Made by a program: the position numbers and the translations under genes. Below, in pieces: positions 1 to 9,767 of a DNA stretch of 64,000 bases. The stretch lies in assembly GCA_016630905.1 (NCBI GenBank), contig WBMQ01000004.1:1178001-1242000 (forward strand), written 5' to 3'. The stretch's first letter is position 1. Every line of letters starts with the position of its first letter. Under the pieces are notes generated by a model. It was not told the origin of the DNA. It did not search any database and was given only the letters and a program-made list of their open reading frames with translations. This DNA is from Capillidium heterosporum. Taxonomy: Eukaryota > Entomophthoromycota > Entomophthoromycetes > Entomophthorales > Capillidiaceae.

Positions 1-885
1 ATCCAAACTAATATATTTGAGGTTCTCAAACTTGTAAGAGTCTTGGGGTAGGATCGATCCGACTGACAAGCTTAGACTTACCAGCTTACTGAACGTATGC
101 CCAACAAAGTAGTTGTAATCCCCTGAGTTGAATTGGTAACCTAGCTTGATACTCAAAGATTGAAGCTCTGGGAAGCAGTGTAGCGGGATCTTCCTTAGTA
201 CTTGTTGACGGTTGAAATTCAATATTAGCTTGCGCAGATTTAAAAAAGTAGTCGTGTCTATATCCAGATCTGAACTGCAAGTCATTATGTGTAGCTGCAG
301 AACCTTTAAATTGGGAAATTGGTTGTTGATGCTCATCAGCAGGTGTTGATCGACAACTAGGATGGCAAACTTCAAGGATCGAAGCTGTGAGATGCTGAAT
401 AGATCTAAGACCCTTACGACTTCGGAGCTGATGTTGACGAAGGTAAGTTCAAAGTGAACTAGCCCTTCGATAATATGGTTGAAATCCACTTTAGTTGGGA
501 ATGGTTCGTAAAGTACTAAGTTGAGCTTCTTCAGCTTAAGGTGATAGGTATGCATGAGATCGAACACCTGGCTATCCTTTTCGGACCAGTTGATCTCTAA
601 CTTACGCAGCTTAGGGAAGTGCTGCTTTATTTGGTAGAAGTCAGGATGGATGCCGTAGCTCAGTTCCTTGATGTACCTGCCAAACTTTGGCGCTACAGCT
701 TTGAACTCCTGCCAGACTTTGTAGTAGTACAGGTGCTTGTAGTCGAACTTTTCGAAGATTTTTGCTAACAAAAAGGTGTTAAACTGTCGATTGCAGTACC
801 GCAGCTTGAACCAATCCTGCTTCTCCAAGTTGTTGACGATCTCTTCGACGATAAAATCGGGCAAACTGCTAAACTGCAAGCACAT
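1..885 (-). CDS. F-box / leucine-rich-repeat protein, 3' end cut off by the window
   Basis: An open frame of 295 codons starts at the ATG at 885-883 and runs off the left edge without a stop. Residues 6-40 form an F-box (LPDFIVEEIVNNLEKQDWF, then LRYCNRQFN). The rest is a series of Leu-rich strands about 25-30 residues apart (FPKLRKLEINW, LKLKKLNLVLY, SQLRSLKFAI, FPNLKVLQL, LRKLILNF, LVSLSLSV, FENLKYISLD), as in RNI-like LRR solenoids. Such proteins are expected to be substrate adaptors of SCF ubiquitin ligases, binding Skp1 through the F-box. The target is unknown. No intron is visible in this part. Large families of this architecture are what I recall from Conidiobolus, so this is probably one paralogue of many. 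The call is firm for F-box plus LRR; the substrate cannot be inferred. Confidence 0.8.
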   Translation of the reverse strand, partial: MCLQFSSLPDFIVEEIVNNLEKQDWFKLRYCNRQFNTFLLAKIFEKFDYKHLYYYKVWQEFKAVAPKFGRYIKELSYGIHPDFYQIKQHFPKLRKLEINWSEKDSQVFDLMHTYHLKLKKLNLVLYEPFPTKVDFNHIIEGLVHFELTFVNISSEVVRVLDLFSISQLRSLKFAILVVDQHLLMSINNQFPNLKVLQLHIMTCSSDLDIDTTTFLNLRKLILNFNRQQVLRKIPLHCFPELQSLSIKLGYQFNSGDYNYFVGHTFSKLVSLSLSVGSILPQDSYKFENLKYISLD

Positions 886-1281
886 GGTTTGATCTCGTTT
901 GGTAAAGGTATAAGGTTCTTGGTTACGTCTTCGAGCCTACTGTCTAAAAAGACTTACTTGACAGGCTCGCATCCCAATTTATTGGACATCCAAGTGAGAA
1001 CAATAAAGTGATTTTCCTAAAATCAGACATCTCATTTACAGCCCCAAGCCTGACCGTTTATTGAGATGTTGGTAACTTTTTCGGCAGGAAGTTTCACAAC
1101 CCTTCCAAAGTTTTAACGTAACGCTCTCAAATGGAAAGGTCTTCACTAGTATATAAATATTACTCGATTTTGAAATTAATGTTGGAAGGATATATGTATG
1201 CATATCGATAAAAATGCTTTAAATGTAGGAAAATCGCTTTAATTCAATACCAAGTAAAAATTAAAATGGATAAAGACATAT
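886..1281. other. intergenic, upstream of the F-box gene
   Basis: AT-rich spacer of about 400 bases between the F-box start and the tail of the trypsin relic. It should hold the F-box promoter. I see no open frame or recognisable element. Confidence 0.5.
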
Positions 1282-1920
1282 TTTCTGGATGTTCTGCATA
1301 CTCTAATAACAAAAGTATGAACCTTTACATATATATTTGAAAACGAATAATTTATACAATCGATATCTCAAAAGATGACACCAAGTAAAATTACTCTACC
1401 GTATTTCTTCATAAAGAGGGAATCACCTAAATCTCCTTGGAAGGAGTCTTTCCCACTTTTTGGATAAGCGACACAGAATTGCTTTTCTGGATATACAAGT
1501 ATATCAACAAAGTTGTAATTGACTATTTATTTTGTGATGCTATACGTCAGAATTTTAACTTCCAGTAGAACTGGAGAGATGTAATCACTGGTGTTAGTAA
1601 TACCTCACCCGACTATCTTAGTTAATATTCTCGTCTTAGCGCCCATTTTATTGATATCCAGATCGAAGTTCTTAATTGCATAGAGACGATCTAACTTCTA
1701 CACTACAATGCCGTTCTGATTACATGGATCATATTTGAAATGGATGGTTAACTTCACTTTAAAACTCTGCTCTTTCTCTGCACCTATCTTGGTTAGGTTG
1801 TGGTGGTAGATCGGTACACTGTAGCTCGCAATAGGTCGCATAGTGCAATGGACTGCCGTGATCAACGTACCTGTACAGTAATGGTAATTGCCAAGGGCTA
1901 TGAATACCATTTATAAGTAC
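1282..1920 (-). pseudogene. trypsin-like serine protease (S1 family) pseudogene
   Basis: One minus-strand frame reads as a whole S1 protease from about 1910 to 1285, broken by four in-frame stops. Family landmarks appear in order: YHYCTGTLITAVHC (the CGGxLI...TAAHC histidine region, slightly shortened), HHNLTKIGAEKEQSFKV, NQNGIVV at the catalytic-Asp region, the GWGxT strand, SPVLLEVKI, FCVAYPKSGKDSFQGDLGD (normally FCAGYPxGGKDSCQGDSGG) and NIYVKVHTFVIRV (normally GVYTRVSxYxxWI). The catalytic Asp and Ser are both replaced. Three of the four stops fall where the family has conserved tryptophans, which suggests C-to-T decay on the plus strand. The N-terminus (INGIHSP, near 1905) is in another frame, and no signal peptide is left. 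It is a dead copy of a secreted digestive protease of the fungus itself. Confidence 0.8.
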
Positions 1921-4144
1921 TTGAACGAGGGATCTATTACGTAATCATCAAAAATACATGAAGGATTTCTCGATAACTTTTTCATGTCTTCACTTTGTAT
2001 TAATCTGGAAGCTAGAACTAGTGATAAGATGGATTGAAACTACATACTATTTTCCTGATATACTATTTCAAAGTCAAGTATCCAGGCGCTTATATAATGT
2101 CATGTTGGAAAGACTAACAGTTTTTATGTATGAGATAGATTCGTATTACTGTTATAAATTGTATATGTAGAGCTTATATGAAACTTAAACTAAACTATTA
2201 CTAAACGACTTTAACGAACATATATGAAAAGGCATACTAAGTTATTTGGGTATATATTTGATTCTTAATAGTGATAGTTGCTACTCTGTTCAGGATTTAT
2301 AGACATCATTTTATAAGTTCAATTACAGGTATACATATAATACTGATTATAGCAGGGTAAAATTACATTGCTGATTGAACCTACCTTTTGATATTTTTAG
2401 AACCAACAAAACGTATATCGTTGGTAGGAAGGTATTGATTTCATCAAACATTATATATTTTTATAAGCGATATGCTTGATCCAGTTTACTAATATTTTAA
2501 ATGGCTTCGATTATAAAGAAATAGCACTGTTCAAATAAGCTGGGTAATTTTTTCTAAGCATATTTATAAAAGATAACCCTGCATTTCTGATTAGAGTAAC
2601 AAAATGTAATTTTTGTTCACTATGCTATCTGCATACATCAAAGCTCCTAAACTTTTACTATTGCTTTACATGCATGGTTATAAATATATATAGACCATTT
2701 CAAAATAAACACTAGAAGCCCAAATTCACTAGCTATAGTACAGTTTAATCGAATTTTATATGCTCACCGCTTTGAAACGGATTTTAAATTCAAAACATTT
2801 GAGGAACAGTTAGCTTTTATAAGTTTTGGTCGTAATTGAACATAATTGATTTACTGTAGTTGTGGCCTTGATGGCAAGTAACTTTTCGGTTCAAGTTGTT
2901 AGTTCTGCTATTTCTTTTAATTATTTAATCGCATACGTAGATGAGACAAGTCAATCAGACCAAAAATTTAACTGAGCCTCAAGTTTATATTTTTGATATG
3001 GCGTTGAAGTATAACTTTTTAACAAGCAGTCTTCAACTTATGTAAGCTTTTAATTCTACTGCCTTCAAAGGTATATTCCATCATCCTGTTGATTTACTTT
3101 ACATTTATGAATTCCAGCATAGTCAATAGATGGCAATTTAAGGATTTTATCTGCACACTTACATCTCTGTTGAGGAAGCTAGCATTGTTATTACGGCTCC
3201 AATTATCCAACAATAAAACTACATGTCCAACCCCTAATTTTTAATATTGTTGATAAGTGGTGACTGAAAATTGTCCGGAAATGCCATGTCACCCTAAACT
3301 TCATTAGCTGCTTCCGATTGTATTTCTTGTATGGGTTTGTCCCATTTTTCCTTTGAGTTTCTTGCCATTTTTGTAAAGATTTGCAAGCTTTTAAATATAA
3401 TTAGTAATTTGTCCGTTAGTTTCTTTCAAATGTTGGAGTGTAGACTAAAATTAGATTAGATTAAAATACTATAAAAGGAAAATTATGTCACTTTGAAGCT
3501 TATTGGCCTTTGGTGTTCTTATTTAGCAAGTCAATACTACTTGCCTTATTTTAACAAATGCCACGTATTATATATGAACGGAGGTGGAGTACTTATTCAG
3601 GACCCTGATCTAACCGCACAACTTGACTGGGTATGGGACCAATCATAAGCTCGTATTTCTACAAACTTTACCATTTGTGTCCTAGATTCATTATCCAAAC
3701 TGCCAATCACAAATGAATTAGGGCCGTTTGATTTGCAAAGAGATTAGGAACGAAAACTAAAAATTTAACTTCAACCCCACCCTTGACACCTCCTTAAATT
3801 TGAAAGGGTATCCAAGAGTTTGAGTTAAAAGTGACCAGCAAAACCAGTTAAAATCGACCTCTGGTCCTATCCAACATTGTTATCAAAGGGAAACGCTTAG
3901 GATAAATATCAATTAATTTAAAACTGATCGCCCAACGACAATTTTAACGCCGATAATTTACCACTATTCACCAACACGTTCTTCTCATTCTTCAAGTTTT
4001 AGGTAGGTAGACGTTTGCCTCAACATTCAACCTTTGCCAAAGTTCAAACTACCTTTGTTTTGATTGAAATAGATTTATCGATACCAAGTGGAACTTAAAC
4101 GAAGCGGTTTAGACTACCTTTTAATATATACCAACATAAATAAG
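1921..4144. other. intergenic
   Basis: About 2.2 kb of AT-rich DNA. Only short chance open frames are present (such as 1958-2170), with no domain I recognise. The last 150 bases should contain the promoter of the Whi2-like gene. No tRNA or repeat array was recognised. Confidence 0.4.
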
Positions 4145-5147
4145 ATGACTGACCTAAGTAACTCGCCAATAACTTCAGTACCAACTCATCAGGAACAGGC
4201 TCCTCAGCAAGGTAATGATGCAAGTAATTTGTTACCCCCCATACTACTGTTAGAGTTACGTGGCACGACTATTGAATTGGAACGTGAACTGCTTATCAAT
4301 TTACCGGAGAGCATCCTAATAGTGATGTTCCCTAACGGGGTAGTACTATCAAAGAACCCAAATGTACATGATGACAGCATCGACGAGGGAGCTTCTATGA
4401 ATTCGGTAGGATGGACTAACCATATCATCTACGTAGACTTCTCAGCCGACATGCTCAACTTTATCCTGCACTTCTACCAGAACTTGAACAACTTGAAGCT
4501 AACTATGGACCAAGGCTCCATATTTGACCTCTCCAAGTACTTTGGATTGAACCCCGGTCCCAGTTCCCCTTTCACAGGTAAATTCCCGTTCGTCATCCTA
4601 CGTGAAGAGCTGGATTACTTCTCCATCCCCAAAAAGGAAACCAACTCACCTACCCCGCCGGCCGACCTCAAGGCCGAGAAGTTGAAGTTGTTCCCGGTGA
4701 AGACGGCCTGTGGTCAACACTTACTCAACAACCGCAAGATCTTTGATGCTTTCGAGCGTAATATCCATGGCGGTAATAATTTGGCTGAACGACAGCTCGT
4801 TGATATGCTGTGTAAGTCGGGTTTCTCTAGGGAGGATGAGTGGGGGTACCGTAGTATCGAACCGGTTCGTACTACCTTGACTTCCATAGCTATGGCCAAC
4901 TTGGACGCCAGCGAAGACTCCATCAATTCGGGAGTTACTCAGAAGCTGCTGCTGTTCTGGCGTAAACCAGCGGTAAGCCAAAACCATTGTTTTTATAACT
5001 TTGAACTAATTTTCATTATTTTTATAGAGAAAGTGTTGGTGGGACATCGAACTGGTAAACTTAAGTGATAGCAAGGATAGTGGGAAGGAGACTTCGGTAA
5101 AATTATGGTCGCGAAGGATTTGGACTTTGGAATTGGCTCTGGCTTAA
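4145..5147 (+). CDS. Whi2-like BTB-domain growth/stress regulator
   Basis: Two exons, 4145-4972 and 5028-5147, joined over a 55-nt intron (GTAAGC donor, TTTATAG acceptor). Without splicing the frame ends soon after the junction; spliced, it ends in a family-like tail, RKCWWDIELVNLSD then KLWSRRIWTLELALA. I chose the ATG at 4145 (MTDLSNSP) over the upstream in-frame ATG at 4088 because the extension looks non-coding. Near residue 35 the BTB fold begins with LELRGTTIELERELLINLPE and SILIVMFPNGVVLSK, followed by VDFSADMLNFILHFYQNL. Whi2 and its relatives activate plasma-membrane phosphatases (Psr1/2) and restrain growth under nutrient stress in yeast. The role here is inferred from family likeness recalled from memory, and another BTB/KCTD-like protein is the main alternative. 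Confidence 0.6.
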
Positions 5148-6693
5148 AAACCGTTCATATTCAAACTAACCGCGACTTGACCATCGATTTGAACCGTAAC
5201 TTATCGTTGGATATACCCTTGGACTATCGATACCTACCTAACTCAGCCTAACTAATACTTCGCCTTTCTCAGTGCTTTAGACCTTTTGACTCTCTTCTGC
5301 CCAAAGCTTACTACCCTACCTCATCCATCTAAAGGTGCGCGTTTCCCCTTGACGGTGCCTTCACTAAGGTTCGATGTAGATTTGAGTTCCTAATTTCTTA
5401 ATAATCTCACTTATTTAGTTCTATAAAAATACCTTATTTTCGTAAATTTGAAGAATGTTGGTTATTTCTATCTCCTATTCATTGCTATATCACTTTGCCT
5501 GTATAAAGGCTATGGCCTTCAATCTCATAAATGTAGTTGAAGAGCATATGTCAGATTCACATCGTTTTTATAGAAAACTTAAACTTTGTACATTTTTGAT
5601 TGTTGGTCTTCAGTCATATTTGTTGAAAGTTACAACAAACTTATTCTCATACCTAATGTTTTAGATTAAATGGCTAATAGATAGTGCATATATCTAATAC
5701 ATGCTATTGCGACTATCAACCGCAAGCTTTAGGCCCTATAAGTAAAATAAACAATGAGCTGGTTAGCTATCTTAGGACCTTTTGAAGTTCTAGAGTAATA
5801 CCAGGTATGGACGAATCTTTGAATAAAACAGTCCATATTCTGCACCTGATATAACTTGAAAGTAGTAGCAGTTTTAAATATCGCTATTAGCCTATTGGAG
5901 AACTACTTTGGCGATCCTAGAAAAATCCATTTCCATTGACCTAAGTACCTTTTTGGATATGTACGTTTCATTTGAGCTGCATCTTTAATAGCTTTAATGT
6001 TGGAAATAAGGCAAGAGACTGGAGCGTAAAAAGTGCCGGCTGAAGCGGCCCAAATCAAAAAAAGCTTAGCTCCAGTCGGCTAAAGTCCTTTGCAGTTAGT
6101 AGTAAACCAGGAAAAGTGAACTTAATATACATCCATAGGCAAAATGAGTAGGTATCTTGCAAACATTGTCTACAAACTGGAATGTAGATCTGTTGGATAG
6201 GAAATTCCTTCTACTTTAAACAGCCCAAAGTCTATCTACGAATCAAGTGATTTGTATAGCTCAGGGGCACTGATATACTTCGTTAACAGCTCGTAAAAGT
6301 TCAAAGGTAAACAGCAAATCCCTTGAAGTTGGACTATTACGTAAAAGCCAGGATAAATTAATCCACCAAACTAAACATCTGTAGCCAATAAGTTCTAATA
6401 TATATGAGTAACTTTTGATTGAAATTAAGATTTATACTCAATAAAGTTCAATTAATCCGTACTTTTCGATATAATGTTCTAATTCTGGCACTCAGATTGT
6501 CAGTACAAAGTAGACTTGTAAACAGGCTTGTAAAAGGTCGAGTACCTTATCTGACATTATTGAAGCTTGGAATATATTAGAACTGTGAGTTCCCTGTCAA
6601 CCAAATTTCTTATTCCTAATTCAAGACTTTTACTCAACTCACCTTTTCTGTCCCTCAGCAAACGTTTTCAAAGTTCAACTTCAACTTCCAACC
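5148..6693. other. intergenic
   Basis: About 1.5 kb between two genes on the same strand. One 69-codon frame (5455-5664) has no recognisable domain and is probably chance. Nothing else was identified. Confidence 0.4.
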
Positions 6694-9307
6694 ATGAGTG
6701 CAGAGGTCGATGAAACAAGCCCCACCAAACTGATAGAGCTGATCGAAATCGGTGAAGAGATATTGCAGCTGCTGACCAGGTTCAACCACTCCCACACCAT
6801 CTGTATAAAGCTGTATGAGAAAGTAAGTTTTGGACAACAGTTCCTGAAGGTTCTACCCATGTACTATGCCAAGAATCGCCACTATTTTTATCAGATCTCT
6901 TACTTGAAAGCCTTCGAATCTTACTATAGCCTATACGATTTATGTTCCCAGTTTCTAAAGAGCATCGAGAAGAAGAGTTTGCTCATTAGATTGGTCAATG
7001 GCGACCGATACAAGAGGTTTATCTACAATATGTTGAAGGACATGGATGCCAACATCTCTTTATTGAAGATAAGTTTGTTTTTGGACCAGAACTTTGACAA
7101 AATGGTCATAAAGAAGCTGCCCGATTTACCTAAAGACAATGAGGATAAGACGAAGGTGGAAGAATCCAGAAAGAGTCTGTACCTGTTTGAAGAGTTCTTA
7201 AATATGGACTTGACTAAGCAAGCCATGCTAAATGATATAACTGATATAAACGACAGTGCTAACAACAACAGTACAGTGCGAGCCTCAATTAAAGACCTGG
7301 AAATAGTGAGATCAGACATCAAATCTATACCCGACTTATTACCAAGACAAGGTAGCCGCTACACCGTATACAAAAGACTCTACAAAGGGAACATTGTGGC
7401 TGAAAAGGTGCTGAAGGATCGATTCGATGGCATGACCTTTTTGAAGAATTTCAAGAGGCAGCTAGTCATTCTAAATAAGCTGTCGGTATGCCAGTACATT
7501 TTACCAGTCCAAGGGATCTGCATAAAGAGCAACAGTATCAGTTTGATATGTGAGTATAGTGAGTTGGGAAGTTTGAAGTCATACTTAGAATCAAGCAATT
7601 TGATAACATACCAAATCCAACTGAAGATCAGCAACGACATCGTCGAAGGGTTAGGGTTTCTACACGAAATGAACATCCTCCACAAGAACTTAAAGACTTC
7701 CAACGTCATTATCGATGAGAACTTTCGAGCCAAGTTGACCGGGTTCGAGTTTTCTAGGGAGATTATCAGAGATACCGAATTTATCGAAGACTTTAGTTTA
7801 GATAGATTCCGCTGGCTAGCACCCGAAAAATTACAAGGCTATCACGAATCCACCAAAAAGTCTGATATATTTTCATTGGGTATGGTGCTATGGTCGATTT
7901 GGTCTCGAAAATATCCTTACGAAATTCTAAGCCAGATGAAGGTGGAGACTTTGGTAAGTGAAGGTAAGCGTGAAGATCTGAGTTTGGTCGAGTACGACAT
8001 CCAACCGGTAGTTGCAGCCTGCTGGAACCAGAAGCCGTTCAATAGACCCGACATTGTAGATATCATCAACGTCATGGATTGGTTGACCATCAAAAACTTG
8101 GACAAGGAAGGCAAGTTTGTAGATCTCAACGGGTTCGATGAGAAGGGCTTGAGCTTCTACTTCAATGTTGACAAAACCACCAGCAATACCAAGAACAGTA
8201 GCGAGAATACCGACAAAATACATACATCCAAATTCCCAAGTAAAGTGAGTTCCAAAAGTAACCACGACATAAGCTTTATTTACGGCTGTTACGACTTTAA
8301 GCTGGAGAAAGAACGTAGGGTGTCCTACTCTACCTACAATTGTGAAGATTTCAAATCCCAATATTCGAGTTCGAGGCCAAACTCCGTAGAGTCGGTTGAT
8401 AACATGAACTTATCTCTCGATTCCACCACCCAAGCGCCAAAACCTGAAACCAAATTTGCACAAGAGGGACTTTAGTTTAGATTCCATTAACATCGACTTC
8501 AACTCCACCACTTTAAAGTTCAGCTACGACGATGACTTTGATTTCAATTTTAACCAGCATCAAGGGGAGGGGTTTGAAGAAGAAGACTGCAGTTGTACAT
8601 TTGACAATGGCTTGTTGAATATCCAAACCGATAGTAAAGGAGCACGACTTTCCAGCATCGAAGTCAAAATTCAGGTCGGATTGGAACTTCTATTCGACCT
8701 AGAACCTTCAAAGAACCCTACATTTTCAACCATAATAATGTCTGAACCAAACTCAACCGAGATACCTGATTTCACTGATGATTTGAAGCAGGCTATCGAG
8801 TATCATAACTTGCATTTAAGATTGGAGGCTTTCCAGCGTTTCCTAAACCTGTTCCAGCTATCCAACACTATAACTTCCAAGATCCAAACTAACTATCCCA
8901 CCGACATCGATATCCGAGACCCCCTATATGTAAATATATCCAAAGTCAACTACTATTTAGGCTACTACTACTTCTGGGGGGAGCCCAAAGTAACGAAACT
9001 TAACTACGACCTAGCCTATCAGCACCTCAAACTGAGTGCCAGCTTAAACAATAGTGATGCCATTGATCACCTAGGCTTGTACTACTCCAACTTGAAGATA
9101 GGCAAAGTCAATTTGTTCAAAGCTTTTAAGTACTTTAAGCTGGCTGCTTCGTTAAACAACTCCAAAGGCCACTACCATCTAGGTATATGCTATTTGAAGG
9201 GTAGAGGTACCTACACCAACCGATCGAAAGCTATCAAGTGTTTTGAAGACGCCGATAGATTGGGCCATCCTTTGGCTAAAAATTATTTGGAGAAGATCGG
9301 TGCATAG
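6694..9307 (+). CDS. MLKL-like pseudokinase with N-terminal helical bundle and C-terminal Sel1 repeats
   Basis: The first frame, 6694-8475, encodes 593 residues. Residues 10-150 are all-helical and hydrophobic (LIELIEIGEEILQLLTRF ... LKDMDANISLLKISLFLDQN), matching the length and pattern of the four-helix bundle of MLKL. Residues about 215-470 are a kinase fold: VAEK keeps the ATP-site lysine, and LICEYSELGSLKSYL, LDRFRWLAPEKL and SDIFSLGMVLWSIW are clear. The catalytic loop is HKNLKTSN (HRD Asp lost) and the metal site is KLTGFEFS (DFG replaced by GFE), so phosphotransfer is unlikely. After a Ser/Asn-rich linker the reading moves by one base between 8408 and 8472. The second frame runs to 9307 with three Sel1/TPR-like repeats (YYLGYYYFWG, AIDHLGLYYSNL, GHYHLGICYLKGRGT). 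The break may be a short intron (for example 8386-8464) or an insertion error. The protein is probably a membrane- or partner-binding switch; the function is inferred. Confidence 0.75.
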
Positions 9308-9767
9308 AATAGGTAACTGCATTTGTATAAAGTCGTTGAGTATGCCAGCTTGATTCTCCTGGGTAAGATCGAAAGATTCGTACTATTGAATTTGTCTATA
9401 CATAGATAGAGTAGCTATATTCTATATATATGAAGGATCCATATTTTAAATTAATAAATTTTATTATAATATTGAAATTAATAACTACACAACATATACA
9501 TACATATTGACATTTTATATATAGCTAGGAAATGGTTTTAAAGCTAAGTTAATGCAAATGGCGTCTATCAAACTTGTCGCCGTTTCTATTACCTTGAAGT
9601 ATGAAAGGTATAAAAGCTTGTAGGCATATATTTGTATATAACTAATAAATATAAATAGACTTAATTCATTTCTCAGTACAAATTAATCAAGGGATCAACA
9701 AATGATTACTATACGTTACCTCAGACCACACGCTTAAAGTTATACAGTGCATAACTTTATTAGCATT
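9308..9767. other. convergent 3' intergenic region
   Basis: About 460 bases of very AT-rich sequence between the convergent 3' ends of the pseudokinase and XMAP215 genes. It should hold both polyadenylation regions. No gene was seen. Confidence 0.5.

Noticed and set aside
1282-1920. A reassigned code in which TGA/TAG encode Trp, making the trypsin functional
   Set aside because: TAG, TGA and TAA all occur in the frame, other genes use TGG for Trp and normal stops, and the catalytic Ser and Asp are also gone.
6820-6840. A GTAAGT...CAG segment of 18 nt inside the pseudokinase N-terminus as an intron
   Set aside because: It is far too short to splice, is in frame and reads as normal coding sequence (KVSFGQQF).
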